A stretch of 64,000 bases of DNA from Hyposmocoma kahamanoa (lineage: Eukaryota; Arthropoda; Insecta; Lepidoptera; Cosmopterigidae), in NCBI RefSeq assembly GCF_003589595.1, contig NW_020654229.1, positions 6,462,485 to 6,526,484 of the forward strand, in the 5' to 3' direction. Positions 32,824 to 44,800 of this stretch are shown one piece after another. A program made the translations under genes and the position numbers. A model generated the notes under the pieces. That model did not search any database. It saw only the letters and a list, made by a program, of their open reading frames with translations, and had not been told where the DNA came from. Each line of letters opens with the position of its first letter. Position 1 is the stretch's first letter.

Positions 32824-35800
32824 GTGAGTAGGAAACTTTGTAAAACACCTGTGGCCAAAGAATGAATGACTTGACTAAACTTGTAAAGCTTAGGCTTGCC
32901 ACATGGAGACATAAAGTCTTCCAGAGGCAGAGCTGTAGTCGTGTGTGGGAATGTCGACATATTGATTGCGAATGATATACGATTTTTTTAGGTTAGTTCC
33001 CTGCATTCCTTAACTTGGCATTGGCGGATTTATCGATGGTATCAATAGGGTTGTAACATTATAAAGAAGAAGAACATTGGCGAAATCATCGATTATTTCG
33101 ATGGAGCCACAGCATTTAAAAGAAGAAAAAGAAGAATGAGTATTAGAAACTCCCAAATCTTGGTAGAAAACAATATTATGGCCTTGTTATTACTGTCCAA
33201 ATAGATCAGATCGAGGCCTAGTATAAATACTAATTTATTTTCATATATTTATTGCTGCAGTCCGTATCCCTTGTCCTAATAGAATTGTCCCAGAAATGTC
33301 AGTATCTAACAATTGACGTAGAGCACCTTGTGAAAGAGTTTTTCCAGGGAAGTACTGCCACCTTACGTAATGTGAGCATTACTGCGTTACTGAAGGATGG
33401 TGCTGATGAAATTACAGGCACATGGGACTTGTCAACTTATGTCTCAGGGTGATGGGCGCAGTGGCAGAGCCCCTCAGATCTTTACTTTTTATAGCTCTGA
33501 GTGGCACTACACCTGTTACAGATAGGTGTGTTGTTTACCACCAGGTGCACGACTTGTTCATCCTGTCACATGGTATTATAAACAAAAAGATGTTTAGCAA
33601 ATATAAACAAATTTTAACACAAATATATAAATAGCTCTTATCGTCATTATCAACCCTGTTACGAATTGTACATTGCAATGCTGGGCATGGGTCTCCTTTG
33701 AGACAATGGTTTAGGCCATAGTCCGTAACTGTGGCCCAAAGGAGGTAGGGGACTTCATACTTTTTCCAAGGGTTGTAGACCTTCTTCAACGTGCAGGTTT
33801 CATCATGATGCTTTCCTTCACTGAAAAGGTCATGGTGCTCAACTCAGAGGTGCGAGCCTGGATTCAAACCCACGACCCTCTGCTTGAGAGGCAGTAGGTC
33901 AAAGCATTTGGCTACCATGGCCTTTCTAAATAGCTCTTAAAAGTTCAGAATTCCGTCTAATATCTAGATGGCGCTGATCAGTAGCCTGGAAGAAGTTTAT
34001 ATTATGTAAATGGCCATGGATATCAAGTCATTCCTCTTTAATATTTTATATAGTAGAATATTATTAAAAAATTGATCATGACTCATGAGTAATGGTCGAA
34101 AAAGGCGTTCCAAATATTTACAAACATGTATAGATAAATCGAGGTCGTATTTTTTCGCGATTGTTACACATAGGAAATAAAACTATTTTTTTCTGGATTT
34201 GACTCGCATATCGTATTTATATTTGTTTACAGGTCCCATGGTCACGGTTACCATTACCATGGGACCTGTCAAGGACCCGAAATGTTGGTTTGTTTGAACA
34301 TTTTAACAACTCTATGTCATAGAGTTTTTAAATCCACCAAATTTTAATTCTTTACTTTTTTCGAATTCCAGATTTCCGGAAATGGTTTTATTGCATCGTA
34401 GGACTTTATTGAATTAAATTAGATTTATTAGATTAAATTTGGTGGTTTTAACAACTTTGTGTCACTCTTTGTAGCTACATCTGTATAAGTATACAAGTAT
34501 AACACTAGGCGAGCCCGTGAAAATAAATATGTATGTCCAAAAGTATACACTTTTACTTCTTTAACTATTATGGTAAAAGAACAAATAGACATCTCTTGCC
34601 AATTATATTTAATAAATTCGATTTTTTGAGAGGCAGAGCATTGTTAAAAGTAAATTCTCATTGAAGAAAAAATTAATATTTATACTTCTTGAAAGCATGT
34701 AAATTTAGTAAATTCGACGTCTATTTTGTTAAATGTATTCGTCATTGTCGTACAAACTGCTTTGGCAGTTTGGTGAGGAATTGTGTTATATTCTATTTTT
34801 TGCCTTGTTTGTATGAAATAAATAAATAAATCTATGTATGTGGAACACCTTTTTCCGACCATTATTTATTATATATTTACCGAGTACACGGATTGGCTCG
34901 CCCTGGTGAGTGCTATTGTTGGTAATAATGATACCGAAGCGGTCTATATCTTAGGAGACTTTAACGCTCATCCAGGTGAACTGTTTTATAGAGAACTGAT
35001 TAGTTGCTGCCATAAGCTGGAATGGATTTGCGCGGATACAGAACGTTTAGGCGTAGATTCGAATACTCACACGTTTGTAAGTGAAGCGCATGGATCAAAA
35101 AGATGGTTAGATCACTGTGTGGTCACTAAGTCGGGGATGTGTTCAATTACTAATGTAAGGGTCATGTATGATGTTATGTGGTCCGATTATTTACCTTTAA
35201 TTGTAGAGTGTGACTTCTGTTCGATCAAACCAAAAACTACTTGTACGTTAAAAACTCCACTTAATACTATAATATGGGGTGAAAGTAAAGACGACCAAAT
35301 CAGTTTATATAGTAACGAATGTCATAAGAGATTGAAACAAATTGATTTTCCTGATGATTTTCGAACCTGTTCTAACTGTAAGTGTAATAATATAGAACAT
35401 AGATTATTAATTGATAAATTGTATACCGATATAATAAATGCTTTGAGCGAGTCGGCTGTTAGTAGCCATAAATTTAAAATGTACAAAACGAAAAGGCCTA
35501 TAATTGGATGGAACAAACATGTAAGTGAGGCACACAGGGTGACAATGTGTAAACTTCAGCCATGGATGTGGTATGCGAAGCCGAATACAGGGTGTTTATT
35601 CAAACAAATGTGAATGTACGGAAATTGGAAGTCGCGTTTAAAATGGTGTCAAAAACACGAGGAGCAGATATGGCCATAATTGCGGCACACCATTCTGTGC
35701 GGGATTTTCGTGGCTTCTGGAGATCGACTAATAGGTTGAATGGCAAGCCTAGCCTCCCAGAAAGAATTGAGGGTGTTAGCGACCACAAGGGTATTATTAT

Positions 35801-38800
35801 AGCTGATTTGTTTAAGTTTACCTTTGCTGTTAGTTCTCCGTCGGGGCAGTCACAGCTGATCACCGACAGAGATACTATATTGTCAAGCCAGAAATTAGGT
35901 ACGAGCTTTATGGCCAAAGACAAAAAACGCCATAAATGGCATGTCTAAAGGCAAATCTCCTGGTCTTAATGGGCTCAATGTAACATCTTCGTTATGCCTA
36001 TACCAAGGGTACTGGCAATGTTGTTTACATTTTGTGTGGGGCATTCATACTTGCCTGCCGACATGATGAAGACAGTGGTGGTTCAAAAACTGGTGATGTG
36101 AGTGATAAAAGTAATAATCGCCCCATCTCGCTTGCTACTGTGGTCGCGAAGGTTCTCGATAGCTTGATCAACTCAAAACTTGAGAAATACATTAAAGTGC
36201 ACGATAACCAGTTTGGATTTAGACCGGGACTATCCACGGAGACTGTGATCCTCGCCTTAAAACGAACGATCAGGTACTATACCGACCGACAGACGCCTGT
36301 GTTTGCATGCTTCCTAGACCTATCCAAGGCATTTGACCTTGTTTCATATGACATCTCGTGGAAGAAGCTGAGGGATATCAACTTGCCACCTGAGCTTCTT
36401 GGTGTCATCCAATATTGGTACCTAAACCAGATGAATATCGTAAGATGGGCGGGATCATTCTCGGAGCCGTACAGGTTGGAATGCGGGGCTAGGGGTTTGA
36501 CCTCGCCCAAGCTTTTCAATTTGTACGTTAACACACTGATAGAGGAAATCAGCGGCACCAGAGTCGGTTGTCATATTGATGGCGATATGGTGCTGCTGAG
36601 TGGTTCTGCTTGTGGTATCTCAGAATGGTTAGCATTTGTGAAAGGTACGCTGAGAGCCACGGTCTTATATATAATGTAAATAAAAGCGTCATAATGGTAT
36701 TTAACCCTAAAAGAAATAAATGTGAGTGTAATGTCTTAAATGATTAGTAATCAGGATCTTCGCTTAAAAAAGTAGTTAAGTTAACGCCGGACCTTAAGGA
36801 CGATGAACATGATAGCCCGCAGGTTTGTTCACTGTTCATCTGAGGTGAAAATTAAACTTCTCAAAGCGTACTGCACGTCTCTGTACACAAGCAGCTTATG
36901 GGTTAACTACACTCAGAAACAGTACAACGCTTTGCGTGTGCAATACAACAGCGCGTTCAGGGTGCTGAAGGGGCTGCCTCGCTACTGCAGTGCGTCAGAG
37001 ATGTTTGCGGAGCGGCGGGTGGATTGTTTCTACATAACGATGCGCAAGCGCTGCACGTCACTGGCGCGTAGAGTCGTTGTCAGCTCCGACACCATTGCAC
37101 TCGACTGCCCGTACCTCGCTCATTGCGACAAGCCTCATGTTAGGCGTAATTTGTAATCGTTTATGACATTTATGTTTTAAGTATGACATTTAAAGTTTTA
37201 TTTTTTAATAACCGGCAATCTATCTCACCACCGCTCTACATGTCTTGCAACCCTGACGTTGGCGAAATCGTCGCGCAAAACGACGGAGCCATAGATACAA
37301 AAGTTGAAGTTGAAGTTAGTAATTTAATTTATTTGGAAATTTGGACATGCATTATTTATTATTTTTTGATATTTTTGGATTTATTAATTTGAGTTTTGTT
37401 TTGATTGTAATTTAGAAATTTTGAGTACTAACATAATTTTAATTCATAGCATTGTTACTAACGAAGCTGGACTTTTGTTGTCTGAAATAAAAATGATTAT
37501 TATTATTATTCATGAGCAATAATTATTTTCTGAACTTTAACGAATATGCGTGTCAATGGCATTGTGTGTTACAAACATATGTATAAATTAACACTTCCTA
37601 ATATGGATAGATGGCGCTAATCCTAAGCAAAATAAAAGAATAACCGGCACTATCCATAAAAATCAGTGCAATAAGCGCCATCTAGTTGATTTGTTTGTTA
37701 TCACTAGAAATTAGAGTAGCTTCGATAAATTGCAGCTTGTCATTGCAAAACAAATTAGTTACAATAAGGGCGCGTTCAAATTAGCCGCTGTTAGAAGCAC
37801 TGCAAGTGCGACCAAAGGTTTGGTGATTTTTTTTTATCTTTCGACTCAGTTACGCGATGGATTCTGACGAAGAAACATTACTTTTACCTAGTTCTTGGGG
37901 CACACACCTCACATATAGGTATTAAAAATGACTCACCTGTTACGCTTTTATCAGTTGTAGTTTGGGTTTGGGTTGTAGTTATACTTTCAATGAATTTTAG
38001 ACATACATTTTCCCATGCCTTTTTTTATCCAGTCGATTGGAATAACTGGCGGAACTGCTATCCCATATTGCAGGCTGTTGTTTTACATTCTCTATAAATT
38101 CTTCAATTCAATTTTCATACATCGTGGTTAACTTGAAAAATTAACATGTGCACACCTCACTAACTGTGACTGCAACCGTGCATGACCGCAGCGCGATTAA
38201 TAGTGGCTAATTTGAAAGCGCCGTTATAGCGTGTACCCGTCCACTCTGACATGTACGGCAATTAGCAATCCTCTTGAGTTATTGGACCTTACCCTTGGGT
38301 GTCACCCATTATTATACATCTATCATTATCTCCGTCTGCAGATGCACCCAGAAGATGGCTACCCAATGTACTTCTGCCAGGAATGCCGCAGCCATATCAG
38401 ACGATGCCTGCAGTTCCGGCGTAAGACGCGTCGTGCGTTCTACGTGTTGAAAGAAATCATGACCATTAAAAAACGGGTAGGTTTTAAAAGTAAACTTGGT
38501 TTGACTACTACCTAACTCTGGAGCAAAGTAGGGGTCTACCTGTATTTTCTGCTCTGTGGAGTCTACGATAATAATAATAACAACGGTAAAGCCGTTATAA
38601 CCCGGACGATGTTAAGTGTGTGTCGCCACTGCCGTGTGTACGAAGGCTTGCGCGTGTTATGTAAACTCTAGCTAGTTCTTAGCTAAGCCTGGCCTGCATC
38701 AACGCCTCGAAGCCATAGAGTCCAGACATGAGGTTGCATTTCCTGTCCGATAACGCGCTCTGCGCCGGAGCATTAATGCATCCTGACAATTAGTATTAAG

Positions 38801-41800
38801 ATAGTTTTAAGACAGTAATAACATGTACTAAAATTGTGAATTACAATAAACTTTTAATAAAAAATTATATTTTTTTATGAAAGCTCTCCGAAAGAGCTTA
38901 ACTCGCGCTAGCGGTGTTGTGTTTACACGATATATTTTCATGCGTTTAAAAGACGGAGAGCCGAAGTATTCACACAGGAATCGGCCTGAGAACACGTCTG
39001 TGATGGATCCACGCTTTGTTGTACTTTAGCCATATAGCCAACAGAAAGCACCGTGAAAACTAAGCTAATTATAGGAAAGAAATAATAATACTCATTGTTA
39101 AAAATAACCGACCTCAAATATTCGTGGAATTACATCTATCCGCTAAGTTTTATTGAAATCGGTTACCGGAAAGTGCGCGAAATTAGAGGTGAAATGAATG
39201 TCGTTTTCCACAGTTCATAGAACCCTTTCAAACTTAAGCTACTATTTCGCCAATCATGGTTAACATACACGCCACACAAACAAATTCCAGGCAGAAGTTC
39301 GTATATTATTTAAGATATTTCGAAAACTCAATGACTTACGTGTTATAGGTGCCCATAATATTTTTTGATCGCAATAATGATATCTATTGATTGAAAGTAG
39401 TTTTTGAAGTGGCCGCACCCAGGTCTATGTTGCCTATTCTCACCAACGGTACCTTTCTTCGAACACAAAAAAAGAATCATCAAAATCGGTTCACAAATAC
39501 CCGAGTTATCGCGTAACATACAAACAAAGCAGTCGAATTGAGAACCTCCTCTATTTTTTGAAGTCGGTTAAAAAGAAAAAATACATTACAATAATACACT
39601 CGTTTCCCTAGCATCCATCATTTCACAGAATCTCAAGCATTCACAGAGTCGTATTCCAGAACTCTACTCAATGCTCAAGTCAGGATTTGAGCAGACTTGA
39701 GTATGATTTCAAGCACTGGAAATACGACCCTAATGGCAAGGACTTGAGTATTATTTTCAGTGCTCAGTGCAATACTCAAGTCCTGACTTCAGTATTGAGT
39801 AGAGTTCTGGAATACGACCCACAGCCTGCTCATGTAACTGCCTCCGTGGCCGAACGGTTACCATACCGGACTGCCACGCAGAGGTCCCCGGGTTCGATTC
39901 CCGGGCCGGGAGAAATATTTGTATGGCCTACATTTATTTCTCTCGTGAGTTTGGGTGTAATTTGTGGTTGTCTATGTGTGTGTCCATGGCACCCGCGACA
40001 CAGGGTTTCCCTAGTGTGGGGCTATGTTGAGTGTGTGCGTTATTATTATTATTATTATATTATGTGCCTGTAATTTCACCTAAATCTCTGGTATCACTAA
40101 AATATGTTATCTTTGCAGGTGACGTTTAAAGATATTCAGCAAGTGGATCGCAAGAAGACAAACCTTGTATCGCCATACGGGTCGTTTGTAACGAATGCTA
40201 AAATATACGATGTGGTCGCCCCGGAGATTGAAGGGACGATGTACGAGGAGATTGTTCAAGAAATGGTTGCTGAGGTCAGTATACGTAATCTTACACAGAG
40301 CGTGAAGGCCCATTTTACACGGAAACGTTCACTAGTCAATAGCGACGCGAATGTCGCCCAAGGGGAAGTTAACCGATAACCGCGAGTGTTTATATTCTTT
40401 CGATAATCGTATCTTCGAGAAGAACCAGTTAAAATTTTTCGCCGTAAACAAAATTATCCCGCCCTACAACTCAAGGTCGGCACGATTAAATAATTTTGAA
40501 TTAAATCAAATGATTTTTTCAATAAAAATCAGTGATTTAATGAAATGTGTTTTATTTTATTTTCTTTCACTGAAATCAACATAACATCAGACAATTGTGT
40601 TTTAAAGACTAGGGTCTTTTACATCTGAGAAATCAATATCATTATTATAATACTTAAACACAAAAACTAGCTTGCCGCGGTTAATTAACGTTTTAAATTA
40701 CTACGTTTTACGCAAAAATATAGTTAAACTGTATGATAAAAAAAAAATTAAAAAAAATTGGGATTAATTAGGATTTTTTTTTGAAATCATGATTTTTCCA
40801 ACCCTGCTACACGCAATCTTGAGATGTATAGAAATTGCCCTTATTACCGGACTCATTGTAATAATACAGATATATTGAAAATAGAGGACAAATAAACACC
40901 TTTTAAAAACAAGTTACGTTTGTTACTCGTATCTAAAGGAGGAGTTATTGACTCATTAGAGGAGTTCTTATCAGATAGAGAGCTACGTGCAATATGGATA
41001 AATGTTCTGTCTCTCACGAACATCGAGTATATAACCAGAAATAGAGACGAATTGTCATTTAATTTGTTTGAAAACTATTCTGGCAAATCATTACGGTGAC
41101 AATTACGCTCCGATTGACCTGCCAAATTGACGGGTGTCGTCAATTGTTTCACTTCAAATCGACGAGTTTATCTTGAGCTTTGCTATTATGGACAAAAATT
41201 GAAAAATTATGTATTTAATATTTAATTACCGATGATCGTTTGTTTTGTAATTAGATGTTTTGCTGTTTTTCCCCTCACCATCGAATGGAACAGCCCCTCA
41301 TTGTTATATGAGAGATATTATCTTTATTACAATAAACACAGAATATTTTTGGAATATACGTAGACCTACAGTCAGTTGTGGGCGCTGTACTATTTCAGCT
41401 TTCTAATTTGTGATTTCAACGCAAACGAGAGACGTTTGCTTGATGAGTTACCAGGGATGGATGGCCCCTATTTGGTCCCTATTTCTGATTATATACTCGA
41501 TGTTATGTACCTAAATGAAATTGTATAACTCCCGTATATTTAAGTTTAAAAAATTATCCAACAAATTTCTTTCACAGAATCTTTAAACCTTCCTGAAAAG
41601 TTGTCATTTTACAGATGTGTCCTTTTTACACCCAGGGCGCGAAAGATGCAAACATTCATTTTTATATACAGTTTTATATACAATTAATGTAAATAAATAG
41701 TAAATTAGAACAATACTGGTACATAATCATAATTAAAAAAAATAGGTAAATAAGCGATCGAGAAACATTACGTATCGCTCGGTGAAGCGGGTGACGGGGT

Positions 41801-44800
41801 CATTGCCCTTGCGTGGTACATATGACTCCGAGACAATTTTCAAAGACTTTACTATATACAATTAGCCAAAATATTGAACAGAATAATTTTTTAAATATTT
41901 TTAGATGACTTAGCATTATTTCTATTATTAACATCTGAAATATGTCGAGAATGCAAATCAACACATTGTATTAACTGCCACGCAGAGGTCCCAGGTTCGA
42001 TTCCCGGGGCGGGAGAAATATTTGTATGGCCTACATTTATTTCTCTCGTGAGTTTGGGTGTAATTTGTGGTTGTCTATGTGTGTGTCCATGGCACCCGCG
42101 ACACAGGGTTTCCCTAGTGCGGGGCTATGTTGATTGTGAGCGTTATTGTGAGCGTTATTATTATTAATATATTTTTACAGTTACAATCATCAGATGAAGT
42201 TGAAAGGAAAAGAAAATCAGAAAAAATAACAGAAAACGAAAAGTTCAAGTTCAAAGTTCAATTTGACCCGAACAACAAAGAATGTCAATATAAACTCGAA
42301 ATTACATCACAAATAAAACCAGTTGGCGTTGAAAATGGCAGCAATTTTAGCATTGATACGAAACCGAATATTATTAGCAAAGATATTGCTTTGGAAAGCG
42401 TTACGTTGGTGAATATAAAGCCGGATAATTATAAAGAAATAGAATTATATGAAGAAGAACAAAAAATAGAAGAACAAAAAGAAGTAAATGAAGAAAAGGA
42501 AACGAGTGAAGGTCAAGAAGAAGACTTTGATAATAGAGGGCTTGTACCGGAAGAAGAAATTGATATGGATGATGTTTTCAAAGGTAAGTTTGTGGTTTAA
42601 TTTACATTGATACGAAGTGAAATGAAAGCGAATTTTGTAATCATAGCATAATCAACTTTATGCCAATTGTTTCAAATACAAACTATACTCCAGCCAAGTT
42701 CGGTTTCGAATAAATGTCAATAAACAAAAACATATAATTACGGTTGTCACCTCAAACTGCTGTACAGTTACCATATTTGGAATATTTATCCCCCAAATAT
42801 TAGGCTATGATAATACGTATCCTGAAATCATGTCTGTAGCAAATCGCAGCAGTCGATCAACTTCAACTTCAACTTTTGTGTCTATCGCTCCGTCGTTTTG
42901 CGCGACGATTTTGCCAATGTCAGGGTTGAAAGACATGTGGAGCGGTGGTGAGATAGATTGCCGGTTATTAAAATACTTCGGCGGTTTTTATTCACAATGA
43001 CGGTTATACATATATACATACAAAAACTCTTTTGTATATATTTCGTAGTCTCTTTAGTTTTATCTTTTAGTTTTATACTTAAATTCTAAATTTAAATGTG
43101 TTTGTTATAATTATTAATACAAAGATCGAACACTCAGAAAAAATTCCTTCGATCCGGTCGGATTCGAACCGACGCGACGTCTTCTTGCATACCGTGCCAG
43201 ACGCTATACCAACTAAGCCACAGAACGAACGCTATTCACTGTATTTAATTAATACAGTGAATAGCGACATCTCTCGCCAGGACTGGTAACTGTAAAGGTA
43301 CTAACTGGGTGATAAATCTGTCATAAATTTCTCATAGATGGCGCTACGACTAAAAAGTCGTTGAAAGACCAAGTACAAAGACACGATGCAAGCACATAGA
43401 AAAATTCGTGAGGTCCGTTGGTTCGTTCCGTGGCTTAGTTGGTATGGCGTCTGGCACGGTATGCAAGAAGACGTCGGTTCGAATCCGACCGGATCGAAGG
43501 AATTTTTTCTGAGTGTTTTTTCTGAGTGCTCGATCTTTGTATTAATAATTATAACAAACTAGTGGAGTAATTTCACAAAAAAAAATTGAATATCAATTCA
43601 ATAAAAATTTAATTATATGTGTTTGTTTTTGGCGCCTTTTTCTTGACTTAAGTCTGTGTTTGCTGTTTTGCTTTGATAGCGACAACGTGTTTTCTAGTAA
43701 ATTATTAAAAGCTGTAAGTATATTTGCTTGTCCTTGCTCACTGGTTGTTAGCACCCACCCTTTAACCCATTGATACCGCTACAATGTCTGTGATAAATTT
43801 TGTTCAATACAAGTTTCAAATCACTTTACTCCGTCCAATCGTTTATTTAACTTTTGACATAAGCATGCCTCCGAAGTTCCGTAATTATTGACATACAACT
43901 ATAAACAAAAAATGCAATACTTCCTGGACTCTTCTTTTTTAATTTTAGTGAAGCGACGTGCTCCGATGTTTATCGAGCCAACTGATTATGTAACGAAGAT
44001 TATTCAAGTTTATAAATTTTGTTACCTGTCTAATAAATTATGAAATTAAACAAATTATAAATAATTATAATAAATCCTTATTGTTTATTAGGATGAATCG
44101 TTGGGTTCTTCTTCATGTGAACGGGAATCATCCTTTGAATCCTCATAAACATATTAATTCTCGAGTACACAAATTTTCAAACGCAACACCATGATTCCAA
44201 TTAGATAATATCTTCTTTTTTGAACTTTTTGAGACTTTATGAAGACAACTGTCAAGAACAGCTAGTTTATTTTTATTCCTCGTATTAATGTTATGTCTGT
44301 CACTATTTTTCATTAAAAAAAATATTTTAATTTTTTATTGAATTGATATTCAATTATTTTAATTAAACTAAGCACTGCACTAATGCTTAGTTGGTATAGC
44401 GTCTGACACGGTAAGCTAGAAGACGTCAGTTCGAATCCGGCCGGATCGAAGGAATTTTTTCTGAGTGTTCGATCTTTGTATTAATAATTATAAAAAAATA
44501 TTATTCCTAACATTAATAACACTTTCATAAATGTACCGTGGCGTCAGTGTAAGAATTTATTTAAACTTATCTCTCAAAGACATTCTGGGGCCCAGTTTGT
44601 AAATTGCCCTAACTGCACGTTTCTGTACGACAAAGATTCTATCAATATCGGCGGCTTGCTTAAAATATTCACACCTTTTTTACATTTCAGGTCTTGAAGA
44701 CAAACCAGAATCAGAAGCGGAAAGTCTACCGGAACTGCCGGTTACGTCTCCCCCAAAACGTAAACGAAAGCAGATAACGCAGAAACGAAAGGAGACTGTT

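Noticed and set aside
39839..39910. Possible functional tRNA-Gly gene
   Set aside because: The anticodon arm is Gly-like, but acceptor and D stems do not pair properly, and the head is always followed by the same SINE body.
43421..43495. Possible functional tRNA gene
   Set aside because: The anticodon arm cannot form a 5-bp stem with a 7-base loop, and the unit is repeated inside a TIR element.
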